NCBI RefSeq assembly: GCF_900091515.1
Contig: NZ_LT607410.1
Span: 1,736,001-1,800,000 of the forward strand
Reading direction: 5' to 3'
Source of the DNA: Micromonospora purpureochromogenes
Lineage (GTDB): Bacteria > Actinomycetota > Actinomycetes > Mycobacteriales > Micromonosporaceae
DNA length: 64,000 bases
Under the pieces are notes generated by a model. That model was not told where the DNA came from and ran no database searches. It saw nothing but the letters and a program-made list of their open reading frames with translations. A program made the translations under genes and the position numbers. Every line of letters begins with the position of its first letter. Position 1 is the first letter of the stretch. Positions 42,537-51,800 of this stretch are shown piece by piece.

Positions 42537-42574
42537 CAGCGACCCCGGCCCCGTACCACCGGCCGGGGGCGCTG
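42537..42574 (+). terminator. hairpin terminator after the RND gene
   Basis: CAGCGACCCCGGCC (42537-42550) pairs with GGCCGGGGGCGCTG (42561-42574) with one mismatch, 12 bases after the stop of the transporter gene. Confidence 0.75.
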
Positions 42575-42691
42575 TGCTGTCGAACCTCCGACAGCCCGCC
42601 GTGACCTTCGTCCTGCGTCGGCGTTGCGGCGGCCCCCTACCGTCGGTTGTCGATCATCCACTTCGGATGACCACACGGGCGGGGGCGCGGC

Positions 42692-43504
42692 ATGGCGGGC
42701 GGGGACGGTGTGCGGTGGGGACGGCGGACGGTGCTGCGCGGCGGCGTGCTGCTGGCCGGTGGCACCGCGGTCGGCGCGGTCGGGATGTCCGAGACCGCGT
42801 ACCTCGCCGACCGGCGGCTCCCGCTCGCCGGCGGGCCGGCCAGCGCCACCATGGGCAACCGTCGGCAGCAGGTCGGCGGCGGCGCGCTGGAGGTGGTCTG
42901 GCATGTCCCGACCGAGGGCCGGACGGTGGCGCTGACCTTCGACGACGGCCCGCTGCCACAGTGGACGCCGATGGTGCTGGACACCCTCGACGAGCACGAC
43001 GTGCCGGCCACCTTCTTCCTGGTCGGCCAGCGGGTCCGCCGGCACGCCGGCCTGATCCGGGACCGGCTGGGCCGGCACGAGGTGGGCAACCACAGCTGGC
43101 GACACCGGGACCTGGCCCGGCTGGACGCCGCCGAGGTCCACGACGACCTGCGCCGCTCCCACGACGCCATCACCGACGTCACCGGCCGCCCGCCCCGGGT
43201 GGCCCGCCCCCCGTACGGGCACCTCGGCGGCGCGGTCCTGCACGCCGCCGTACGCCTCGACTACCGCCTGGTGCTCTGGTCGCTGCAGATGGTCGAGGGC
43301 GAATTCCCGAACGACCCGGCGGGGCACGCGCGGCGCATCGTGGCCGACGTCGTGCCGGGCACCATCCTGCTCGCCCACGACGTGGGGGCCGAGCGCCGCC
43401 AGGTGGCGCTGCGCGGCCTCCCCGCGATGATCGACGGGCTGCGTGACCGCGGCTACAGCTTCGTCACCGTCTCCCAGCTGTTGCGACGCGCGACTGCGGT
43501 GTGA
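42692..43504 (+). CDS. exported polysaccharide deacetylase (CE4/NodB)
   Basis: This 270-residue CE4 enzyme is predicted to deacetylate N-acetylglucosamine polymers such as chitin oligomers or peptidoglycan. The N-terminus WGRRTVLRGGVLLAGGTAVGAVG is a twin-arginine (Tat) signal. Motif 1 TFDDGP has Asp84 and Asp85; motif 2 HSWRH has metal ligands His134 and His138; motif 3 RPPYG and motif 4 (VLWSL) follow, with LLAHD as the final His motif. All catalytic positions are intact. It ends where the MFS frame begins. Confidence 0.92.
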   Translation: MAGGDGVRWGRRTVLRGGVLLAGGTAVGAVGMSETAYLADRRLPLAGGPASATMGNRRQQVGGGALEVVWHVPTEGRTVALTFDDGPLPQWTPMVLDTLDEHDVPATFFLVGQRVRRHAGLIRDRLGRHEVGNHSWRHRDLARLDAAEVHDDLRRSHDAITDVTGRPPRVARPPYGHLGGAVLHAAVRLDYRLVLWSLQMVEGEFPNDPAGHARRIVADVVPGTILLAHDVGAERRQVALRGLPAMIDGLRDRGYSFVTVSQLLRRATAV

Positions 43505-43527
43505 GTGGCCGGGTAAGGTTCGGGCAC

Positions 43528-44772
43528 GTGTCGCCCACCTTCTCGGTCCTCACCCGCAACCGGAACTTCCGCAACCTCTTCCTGGCCGAGCTGGTGGTCT
43601 TCGGCGCCGACTGGTTCGTCATGGTGCCGCTGCTGGTGCTTCTGCCGAAGCTGACCGGCAGCGGCGTCTGGGGCGCGCTGGTGCTCGCCCTGGACACCGG
43701 GGTGGTCGCGCTGCTGCTGCCGTACACGGGGACCATCGCCGACCGGTTCGACCGCAAGAAGATCATGATGGTGGCGAACGTCGCCGCCCTGCTCGGGGTG
43801 CTGCTCCTGCTCGGCGTGCGCAGCGCCGGCACCGCCTGGCTGGCCATGCTGGCGATCGCCGCGGTGGCGGTGGCGAAGGCGTTCTACTCGCCGGCCGCGC
43901 AGGCCGCCCTGCCCAACGTGCTCGACCCGGACGAGCTGGCCGCCGGCAACGCGGTCGCCGGCTCCGCCTGGGGCACGATGACCGTGGTCGGCGCCTCGCT
44001 CGGCGGCGTGCTGAGCGCGGCGGCCGGGCCGTACGCCTGCTTCTGGGTGGCGGCGGTCGGCCTGGCGCTGGCCGCGGGCCTGGCCGCGCTGATCCGCCGG
44101 CCCCTGCAGGCCCCCCGGGACGCCGACCTGCCGACGCCGCGCACCTGGGCGGCGATCCGCGAGGCGCTGGGCTACATCGGGCACCGGCCGCGGGTGCTGG
44201 CGCTGGTCACGGTCAAGTCGGCGGTCGGGCTGGGCAACGGCGTGCTGACCGTCTTTCCGCTGCTCGCCGGCGTGTACGCCGTCGGCCCGGTCGGCGCCGG
44301 CCTGCTCTTCGCGTTCCGGGGCGCGGGCGCGCTGGTCGGGCCGATCCTGATGCGCCGGGTGCTCACCAACCGGGCCTGGCTGCTGCCCGGCCTGGCCGCG
44401 TCGATGTCCCTCTACGGCCTGGCCTACCTGGGCACCTCGGTGGTCGGCTGGTTCCCGCTGGTGCTGGTCCTGGTCTTCGTCGCCCACTTCGGCGGCGGCA
44501 GCAACTGGGTGCTGTCGAACTTCGCCCTGCAGGGCGAGGTGCCGGACCGGCTGCGCGGCCGGGTCTTCGCCACCGACATGATGCTGGCGACGCTGGCCAT
44601 CTCGGTCAGCCAGCTGGTGGTGGCCTCGGTGGTGGACGTGGTCGACGAGCGGGTGGTGCTCGCCGGCTGCGGCCTGGTGACGCTGGTCTACGCGGTGGGC
44701 TGGCGGATCGCCACCCGTCGCCTCCCGCTGTCCGACCCGGCCACGGAGGCGGCGCCCGCGTCCGCCCCCTGA
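43528..44772 (+). CDS. MFS transporter (EntS/MFS_3 type)
   Basis: This 414-residue protein has about 12 membrane helices. FRNLFLAELVVFGADWFVMVPLLVLL opens it; GTIADRFDRKKIMMVANVAALLG is motif A; LPNVLDPDELAAGNAVAGSAWGTMTVVGASLGGVLSAAAG resembles the MFS_3 group that includes enterobactin exporter EntS. Substrate unknown. Two GTG starts are possible: 43501 overlaps the deacetylase stop by 4 bp, while 43528 follows TAAGGT by 8 bases, fitting a leaderless start and the usual N-terminus. An inverted repeat GACGGCC/GGCCGTC (44771-44802) lies at the stop. Confidence 0.88.
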   Translation: MSPTFSVLTRNRNFRNLFLAELVVFGADWFVMVPLLVLLPKLTGSGVWGALVLALDTGVVALLLPYTGTIADRFDRKKIMMVANVAALLGVLLLLGVRSAGTAWLAMLAIAAVAVAKAFYSPAAQAALPNVLDPDELAAGNAVAGSAWGTMTVVGASLGGVLSAAAGPYACFWVAAVGLALAAGLAALIRRPLQAPRDADLPTPRTWAAIREALGYIGHRPRVLALVTVKSAVGLGNGVLTVFPLLAGVYAVGPVGAGLLFAFRGAGALVGPILMRRVLTNRAWLLPGLAASMSLYGLAYLGTSVVGWFPLVLVLVFVAHFGGGSNWVLSNFALQGEVPDRLRGRVFATDMMLATLAISVSQLVVASVVDVVDERVVLAGCGLVTLVYAVGWRIATRRLPLSDPATEAAPASAP

Positions 44773-44835
44773 CGGCCACCGGCCCGCCCTCCGAGGGCCG
44801 TCGACCGCCCCGTGCCGGCCGGCGTCCCCGGCGGA

Positions 44836-45330
44836 TCAGGTGCGGTCGGGCGCGGGCGGGGGCGCGGGAAGGTCGGTACCGCCCCACTGGGTGGCGGCGG
44901 GGGCCGGTGGCGGCGGGCCGGGGTCGGCGTGCCCCGCGTCGTCCCCGGCCGGCGGCGTCCAGCCCGCCCAGTCGACGGCGGGCGCGGCGACCGGCCGGCC
45001 GGCGAGCACCGCGGCGACGAGCAGGCCGGTGCCGACCGGGTACCCGATCCACGCCAGCACGCTAACCGCGGTGCTGAGCAGTCTGAACCGTCGGAACTCG
45101 TCGCCACCGTCGATCGAGCGGAAGTCGAGCAGGTGCGGCCAGGCGATGGTCCAGGCCAGACCGAGCAGGCTGACCACCAGCAGCACCGCGATGCCCGACA
45201 TCAGCAGCGCCCGGGCCCGGTGGGGCAGCCGGCCGCGGCGCGCCACGGCCAGCACCAGGCCGGTCACCAGCACGGCCAGGGTGGGCAGCTGCCCGCCGAT
45301 CTGCAGGAGCGAGTAACCGAAGAGTTCCAT
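44836..45330 (-). CDS. small membrane protein of unknown function
   Basis: I do not recognise this 164-residue protein. It has three hydrophobic segments (LPTLAVLVTGLVLAVA, ALLMSGIAVLLVVSLLGLAWTIA, LLSTAVSVLAWIGYPVGTGLLVAAVLAG), a charged loop between helices 2 and 3 (FRSIDGGDEFRRFR), and a Pro/Ala/Gly-rich C-terminal tail of about 50 residues. GGAGG lies 4 bases before the ATG. It is divergent from thrB with 105 bp between starts and converges on the MFS gene. Nothing suggests a role in threonine synthesis. Confidence 0.75.
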   Translation of the reverse strand: MELFGYSLLQIGGQLPTLAVLVTGLVLAVARRGRLPHRARALLMSGIAVLLVVSLLGLAWTIAWPHLLDFRSIDGGDEFRRFRLLSTAVSVLAWIGYPVGTGLLVAAVLAGRPVAAPAVDWAGWTPPAGDDAGHADPGPPPPAPAATQWGGTDLPAPPPAPDRT

Positions 45331-45423
45331 GCCGCCTCCGTCTGGCCGTGGGTCGGGCCAGGCTAGCGGAAATGATCAATTCCCACGGTCCGGGCGGAAC
45401 CCCGCCACGTCGGTCCCGGGCCC

Positions 45424-45435
45424 TAGCATGAGCCG
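45424..45435 (+). promoter_or_regulatory. leaderless -10 element of thrB
   Basis: TAGCAT (45424-45429) followed by 6 bases and GTG, exactly as at argS. No ribosome site precedes the start codon. Confidence 0.6.
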
Positions 45436-46380
45436 GTGCCGTTGACTTTCGCCTCCGGGCCGGTTCGCGTCCGGGTCCCCGCCACCAGCGCCAACCTGGG
45501 CCCGGGCTTCGACGCGCTGGGCCTCGCCCTCGGGCTGCACGACGACGTGGCGGCCGAGGTGACCTCGGGCGGCGTACGGGTGTCGGTCACCGGCGAGGGC
45601 GCCGGTGAGCTGCCGGCGGACGACCGGCACCTGGTGGCCCGCGCCATGCGCGTCACCTTCGACCTGCTCGGCGGTCAGCCGCCGGGGCTGGCGCTGGAGT
45701 GCGTCAACCGGATCCCGCAGGCCCGTGGCCTGGGCTCCTCCTCGGCGGCGATCGTGGCCGGGGTGCTGCTGGCCCGCGCGCTGGTCACCGACGGGCCGGC
45801 GCGACTCGACGACGACGGGGTGCTCCGGCTGACCGCCGAGATCGAGGGCCATCCGGACAACGTGGCCCCCTGCCTGCTGGGCGGGTTCACCGTGGCCTGG
45901 ACGGAGCCCGGCGGCGCGCGGGCGGTGTCGCTCCCCGTCGCCGCGGGGATCCGGCCCACCGTCTTCGTCCCGGCCGAGCGCGGGCTGACCGCGACCGCCC
46001 GGGCGGCGCTGCCGGTGACCGTCCCGCACGCCGACGCCGCGCAGAACGCCGGCCGGGCGGCGCTGCTGGTACACGCCCTGACCGCCGAGCCGGCGTTGCT
46101 GCTGCCGGCGACCGTCGACCGGCTGCACCAGGACTACCGGGCGCCCGGGATGCCGGGGACGGCGGCCCTGGTCAGCGCGTTACGTGCGGCGGATGTGGCG
46201 GCTGTGGTCAGTGGGGCGGGGCCGACGGTGCTGGCGCTGGGCGAGCCGCCGAGCGGCTTCCAGGCGGGAACAGACTGGCAGGTCTGGCGGTTGTCGGTAG
46301 AGGTGCGCGGCGCAACGGTCGCGCGGGGTAGACTGGGACACGCCGAGCGGGACCCTGTTGCCGCAGGTCGGAAGAGTTGA
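45436..46380 (+). CDS. thrB: homoserine kinase
   Basis: This 314-residue GHMP-family kinase phosphorylates homoserine for ThrC. VRVPATSANLGPGFDALGLAL is the N-terminal motif, PQARGLGSSSAAIVAGVLLAR the ATP-binding loop, and VSGAGPTVLAL the third motif. The length is typical. The GTG is supported by the leaderless promoter. In many actinobacteria thrB is adjacent to thrC; here six kilobases of transport and wall genes separate them, while linkage to rho downstream is kept. Confidence 0.96.
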   Translation: MPLTFASGPVRVRVPATSANLGPGFDALGLALGLHDDVAAEVTSGGVRVSVTGEGAGELPADDRHLVARAMRVTFDLLGGQPPGLALECVNRIPQARGLGSSSAAIVAGVLLARALVTDGPARLDDDGVLRLTAEIEGHPDNVAPCLLGGFTVAWTEPGGARAVSLPVAAGIRPTVFVPAERGLTATARAALPVTVPHADAAQNAGRAALLVHALTAEPALLLPATVDRLHQDYRAPGMPGTAALVSALRAADVAAVVSGAGPTVLALGEPPSGFQAGTDWQVWRLSVEVRGATVARGRLGHAERDPVAAGRKS

Positions 46381-46677
46381 TTACGCTCTAGACTTAGCAC
46401 AGCCGCGAAGCATGCGATCTCCCTGCGGGTCGGCGCACCCCCGAAGCTCTCGGCGGTAAGCCCGTCACCCCTGCCAAGGCCCACGCCGCACCGCAGTTTC
46501 CACAGGTCGCCGCAGACGGCGAGACCTGCTCACCGATGCTGGTGAGTCGGGAAACCGACCAGCTGCTGTGCCACAGACTCCCGCGACGTGTCCATGCGAG
46601 GCGGGTGCACCGAGGCCGCCCGGCCACCTGAGCTTGTCGACTCCGGGCAGTCCCGGCCTATCGAGGGAAGGAATCCA
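46381..46677 (+). promoter_or_regulatory. long leader upstream of rho
   Basis: The 297 bp between thrB and rho contain no credible gene. TAGACT at 46389-46394, in a small AT-rich patch, could be a -10 box, but no good -35 is visible, so the leader may be up to about 280 nt. Rho genes are often autoregulated through such leaders; that is inference. The ribosome site GGAAGGA lies at 46667-46673. Confidence 0.35.
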
Positions 46678-48753
46678 TTGAGCGACACCACCGACGTGAC
46701 GTCGGATGTTTCCAACGTCGCTGGCGATGCCACCACCGCTGCTCCCGCCCGTCGTCGACGCAGCGGCACCGGTCTGTCGGCGATGCTGCTGCCAGAGCTG
46801 CAGAGCCTGGCCGCGTCGCTCGGCATCTCCGGGACGGCGCGCATGCGCAAGGGCGAGCTGATCAGCGCGATCACCGAGCGGCAGCAGGGCGGCGCCGCCG
46901 GCACCCCTCGACCGCGGGCCGAGGTCGCGGCCGCGGCCGCCCCCGCCCGTGAAGAGGTGCACGCCGAGGTTCGCGAGACCGGTGAGCGGGCTGCCGAGCA
47001 GGCTGCCGCCGCACCGGCCGCCGCCGGCGAGGCCGAGGGCCGTACCCGGACCCGGCGCAGCCGGGCCGCCGCCGAGGGCCGTCCCGCCGAGGGCCGTCCC
47101 GTCGAGGGCCGTCCCGTCGAGGGCCGTCCCGCCGAGGGCCGTGCCGTCGAGGCGCGGACCGAGGAGGCTGCTCCCGCCGAGACCGGCGAGCGCGCCGAGC
47201 GCGGCGAGGGCCGTGGCCGGGCCGAGCGCACCGAGCGCGGTGACCGGGCCGAGCGCGGCGAGCGTGCCGAGCGCGGCGACCGGGCTGAGCGCGGCGAGCG
47301 TGCCGAGCGCGGCGAGCGGGCCGAGCGCGGTGAGCGGGCCGACCGGGCCGAGCGCGGCGAGCGCACCGACCGCGGTGAGCGGGCCGAGCGTGACCGGGGC
47401 GACCGCAACGACCGCGGTGGCGACCGGGCCCAGCGCGACAACGACACCGACGAGGACGGCGAGGGCGGCGGCCGGCGTGGCCGGCGCAGCCGGTTCCGCG
47501 ACCGTCGGCGTGGCCGCGGCGAGCGGGCCGAGGGCGGCGAGGGCGGCCGCGAGGGCGGCCGCGAGGGCGGCCGCGAGGGCGGCCGCGAGGGCGGTCGCGA
47601 GCCGCAGGTCAGCGAGGACGACGTGCTCGTCCCGGTGGCCGGCATCGTCGACATCCTCGACAACTACGCCTTCGTCCGGACCACCGGCTACCTGGCCGGC
47701 CCGAACGACGTCTACGTCTCGATGTCCCAGATCAAGAAGTACGGGCTGCGCCGCGGTGACGCGATCACCGGTGCGGTGCGGGCTTCCGCGCGGGACGGCG
47801 AGCAGCGGCGGGACAAGTACAACCCGCTGGTGCGGCTGGACACCATCAACGGCATGGAGCTGGACGAGGCCAAGCGTCGTCCCGAGTTCTACAAGCTCAC
47901 TCCGCTGTATCCGCAGGAGCGGTTGCGGCTGGAGACCGAGCCGCACATCCTCACCACCCGGGTGATCGACCTGGTCATGCCGATCGGCAAGGGGCAGCGG
48001 GCGCTGATCGTGTCGCCGCCGAAGGCCGGTAAGACCATGGTGCTGCAGGCGATCGCGAACGCGATCACGCACAACAACCCGGAGTGCCACCTGATGGTGG
48101 TGCTGGTGGACGAGCGGCCCGAAGAGGTCACCGACATGCAGCGCACGGTCAAGGGCGAGGTCATCGCGGCCACGTTCGACCGTCCGCCGCAGGACCACAC
48201 CACGGTGGCCGAGCTGGCGATCGAGCGGGCCAAGCGCCTGGTCGAGCTGGGGCACGACGTGGTCGTGCTGCTCGACTCGGTGACCCGGCTCGGCCGGTCG
48301 TACAACCTGGCGGCGCCGGCCAGCGGCCGGATCATGTCGGGTGGTATCGACTCCACCGCGCTCTACCCGCCGAAGCGCTTCCTCGGCGCGGCCCGCAACA
48401 TCGAGAACGGCGGCTCGCTGACCATCCTCGCCACCGCGCTGGTGGAGACCGGATCCATGGCGGACACGGTCATCTTCGAGGAGTTCAAGGGCACCGGTAA
48501 CGCGGAGCTGAAGCTGGACCGGAAGATCGCCGACAAGCGGACCTTCCCGGCGGTCGACGTCAGTGCGTCCAGCACCCGCAAGGAGGAGATCCTGCTCTCG
48601 CCGGAGGAGCTGGCCATCATCCACAAGCTCCGCAAGGTGCTGCACTCGCTGGACTCCCAGGCGGCGCTGGACCTCCTGCTGGACCGGCTCAAGAAGTCCC
48701 GCACCAACATCGAGTTCCTGATGCAGATCGCCAAGTCGACGCCGGGGGAGTGA
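46678..48753 (+). CDS. rho: transcription termination factor Rho
   Basis: This 691-residue hexameric RNA helicase ends untranslated transcripts. The start is a TTG behind GGAAGGA (homologues begin MSDTTD-like). The N-terminal Rho_N helical domain ([33 protein letters not shown]) is followed by a disordered insertion of about 230 residues rich in Arg, Glu and Gly. The RNA-binding domain follows ([33 protein letters not shown]), then the ATPase with Walker A SPPKAGKT (Lys452) and Walker [11 protein letters not shown]. Insertions like this are known in high-G+C actinobacteria, where they help bind RNA. A strong hairpin follows. Confidence 0.97.
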   Translation: MSDTTDVTSDVSNVAGDATTAAPARRRRSGTGLSAMLLPELQSLAASLGISGTARMRKGELISAITERQQGGAAGTPRPRAEVAAAAAPAREEVHAEVRETGERAAEQAAAAPAAAGEAEGRTRTRRSRAAAEGRPAEGRPVEGRPVEGRPAEGRAVEARTEEAAPAETGERAERGEGRGRAERTERGDRAERGERAERGDRAERGERAERGERAERGERADRAERGERTDRGERAERDRGDRNDRGGDRAQRDNDTDEDGEGGGRRGRRSRFRDRRRGRGERAEGGEGGREGGREGGREGGREGGREPQVSEDDVLVPVAGIVDILDNYAFVRTTGYLAGPNDVYVSMSQIKKYGLRRGDAITGAVRASARDGEQRRDKYNPLVRLDTINGMELDEAKRRPEFYKLTPLYPQERLRLETEPHILTTRVIDLVMPIGKGQRALIVSPPKAGKTMVLQAIANAITHNNPECHLMVVLVDERPEEVTDMQRTVKGEVIAATFDRPPQDHTTVAELAIERAKRLVELGHDVVVLLDSVTRLGRSYNLAAPASGRIMSGGIDSTALYPPKRFLGAARNIENGGSLTILATALVETGSMADTVIFEEFKGTGNAELKLDRKIADKRTFPAVDVSASSTRKEEILLSPEELAIIHKLRKVLHSLDSQAALDLLLDRLKKSRTNIEFLMQIAKSTPGE
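47071..47145 (+). repeat. five 15-bp repeats in the rho insertion
   Basis: Five nearly identical units (GCCGAGGGCCGTCCC) encode A/V-E-G-R-P/A. They lie in the disordered part of Rho. Confidence 0.85.
47539..47598 (+). repeat. five 12-bp repeats in the rho insertion
   Basis: Five tandem copies of GAGGGCGGCCGC encode E-G-G-R; the last copy has one silent change. Between the two arrays, roughly 47200-47400, a looser [12 protein letters not shown] repeat is also visible. Confidence 0.85.
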
Positions 48754-48773
48754 CCTCACCCGGGTGAGACCCG

Positions 48774-48806
48774 CGAAGGGCACGGCCACACCGGCCGTGC
48801 CCTTCG
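48774..48806 (+). terminator. hairpin terminator after rho
   Basis: A perfect 14-bp stem, CGAAGGGCACGGCC (48774-48787) and its complement (48793-48806), with a 5-nt loop, 20 bases after the rho stop. Confidence 0.8.
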
Positions 48807-48898
48807 TCGTCTCCCGGGCCGACGGAGGTCTGGAATTTTCCTTCAATTCAGTCCTCGGGTATTGAAACTTCTGTGCACGGCCGGGTTGACTGTCGTCC

Positions 48899-51800
48899 AT
48901 GCGTACCCGCAGCCGAACCGCCCGCCTTCCCGGCGTCCTGCTGTTGACGCCGCTGCTCGCGCTCGCCGGGGCCGTCCCGGCGTCCGCCGCGCCACCCGCC
49001 GCCGGCACCGCCGCCGAGGACGCGCCCCGCGCCTCGTCGTACCCGGCCGCCGCGGTGGCGCTCGCCCCGGCCGGCCTCGCGCCGGCCGACGGGGTGGAGA
49101 CCGCCCGGACCACCCGACCGGTCGCGCCGGGGCTCGACCTCACCTCCTTCGACCGGTACGACGCCGCCGGCTGGCTGCGCGCCGACGCGCTCACCGCCGA
49201 CCTGAGCGGCGGGGTGAGAGTCGACTACGTCAACTCCGGGGAGGTGGCCCGGGCCGAGCCGTTGCGCGGCGCGGTCGACCGGTCCCGGGCTGTCGCCGCG
49301 GTCAACGGCGACTTCTTCGACATCAACAACTCGGGGGCCGCGCAGGGCGTCGGCATCCGCGACGGCGAGCTGATCCAGTCGCCGGTCGCCGGCCACCACA
49401 ACGCGGCCGCGATCACCGGCGACGGCCTCGGCCGGGTGGTCCAGGTGCACTTCGACGGCACCGCGACACTGCCGTCCGGCCCGGTCACCCTGACCCAGTT
49501 CAACAACATGGTGCAGGCCAACGGCGTCGGCCTGTTCACCCCGCTCTGGGGGTCGTACCCCCGGCGGCGGGCGGTGGAGGGGGCGGCCCGGGTCACCGAG
49601 GTCGCGGTCCGGGACGGCCGGGTCGCCACCATCGGCGCCGTGGCCGGCGAGGGGCCGATTCCGGCCGGGACCACCGTGCTGCTCGGCCGGGACGCCGGCG
49701 CGGACGCCCTGGCCGCCCTGCGTCCGGGCGATCCGATCGACCTGATCTGGAAGCCGAAGCCGTCCGAGGGCGGCGACCTGCGCGCCGCCGTGGGCGGGGG
49801 CAACGTCCTGGTCCGCGACGGGGCCGTGCAGAACATCTCCGACCCGACTCTGGCCCCGCGCACCGCCGTCGGCTTCTCCGCCGACGGGCGGCGGATGATC
49901 CTGCTCACCGTGGACGGGCGTCAGGTGGACAGCCGGGGCGTCACGCAGACCGAGATGGGCGAGATGATGGCCGGGCTGGGCGCGTACCACGCGCTCAACC
50001 TGGACGGGGGCGGCTCGTCCACGCTGCTCGCCCGGGAGCCCGGCGCGGCGGCCGTGCAGGTGGAGAACAGCCCGTCCGACGGCACCGAGCGCGCCGTCCC
50101 CAACGGGCTGGCGGTCTACGCCCCCGAGGGCAGCGGGCGGCTCACCGGGTACTGGCTGGAGACCGCGAGCGACCCGACCGCCGCGCCGGGTGTCGCGCCG
50201 GTGCGCGGCGGCCGGCCCGACCGGGTCTTCCCCGGACTGACCCGCCGGCTCACCGCCGCGGGCTACGACGAGACGTACGGCCCAGCGGAGGGCGCGCCGA
50301 CGTGGCGGGCGAACCCGGCCGCGCAGGGCACCGTGGCCGACGGGGTCTTCCGCGCCGGCGCACCCGGCCGCAGCACCGTCACCGCCTGGCACGGCGACGC
50401 CCGGGGCACGCTCGACCTGACCGTGCTCGGCCCGCTGGCCCGGGTCGACTCCACCGTGGACCGGGTCGGCCTGAACCGGGCCGGCGACAGCGGACTGTTC
50501 GGCGTGGTCGGCTTCGACGCCGAGGGCAACACCGCGCCGGTCGAGCCGGCCGACCTGACGCTGGAGTACGACCGCACGCTGCTGGCGGTCACCCCCACCG
50601 CCGACGGCAACCTGTCGGTCAAGGCCCTCGGCGACAGCGGTTCCGCCCTGGTCACCGTCCACGTCGGCCGGCAGGCCACGGTGCTGCCGGTGACCGTCGG
50701 GCTGACCGACGTGCCGGTGGCCGGCTTCGACGACGCGGCTTCCTGGAGGTTCAGCCAGGCCCGCGCCAGCGGCGCCGTCGCCCCGGCGCCGGGGCACACC
50801 GGCACCGGCCTGCGGATGACGTACGACTTCAGCCAGTCCACCGGCACCCGGGCCGCCTACGCCGACCCGCCGGCCTGGATCGCGGTGCCCGGCCAGCCGC
50901 AGGCGTTCGGCATGTGGATCCACGGCAACGGCACCGGCGAGTGGCCCAGCCTGCACCTGCACGACGCGCAGGACACCCAGCACGTGCTGCGCGGCCCGCT
51001 GGTCACCTGGAAGGGCTGGAAGTACGTCGAGTTCGGGGTGCCGGCCGGCGTGCAGTACCCGGTGCGGGTCCGCCGGTTCTACGTGGCGGAGACCAACCCG
51101 GCGGCGCAGTACACCAGCGAGGTGGTCATCGACGACCTGGTGGCGAAGGTGCCGCCCACCCTCGACGCGCCGGCCGAGCCGCCCCGTACCGACCGGGTGG
51201 TGCTGCGCGACGGCACGGTGGACGGCGCGCCCTGGCGCTTCGCGGTGATGTCCGACGCCCAGTTCGTCGCCGCCGACCCGGACAGCGACCTGGTCGCCCA
51301 GGCCCGCCGTACGCTGCGCGAGGTCAAGGCGGCGAAGCCGGATTTCCTGGTGATCAACGGCGACTTCGTGGACACCGCGTACCCGGCGGACTTCGCGCTG
51401 GCGAAGCGGCTGCTGGACGAGGAGTTGGGCGGGGAGCTGCCCTGGTACTACGTCCCGGGCAATCACGAGATCATGGGCGCGCCGATCGACAACTTCCGCG
51501 CCGTCTTCGGCGACACCCAGCGGGTCTTCGACCACGCGGGCACCCGCTTCGTCACGCTGAACTCGGCCACCGGGTCGCTGCGCGGCGGCGGCTTCGACCA
51601 GGTCCGGATGCTGCGCGAGGCGCTGGACTCGGCCGCCGCCGACCCGGCGGTCGGCTCGGTGGTGGTGCTGCACCACCACCCGCCCCGCGACCCGAGCCCC
51701 GCCAAGGCCAGCCAGCTCGGCGACCGCAAGGAGGCGGCGCTGCTGGAACAGTGGCTGGCCGACTTCCAGCACCGCACCGGCAAGGGCGCCCTGTTCGTCG

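Noticed and set aside
43501..43527. The upstream GTG as start of the second MFS gene, overlapping the deacetylase stop
   Set aside because: It is possible, but a -10-like TAAGGT 8 bases before GTG 43528 and the usual N-terminus favour the downstream start.
46381..46677. A riboswitch or small RNA gene upstream of rho
   Set aside because: No known aptamer core or clear terminator-antiterminator pair could be recognised by eye; only a long leader is supported.
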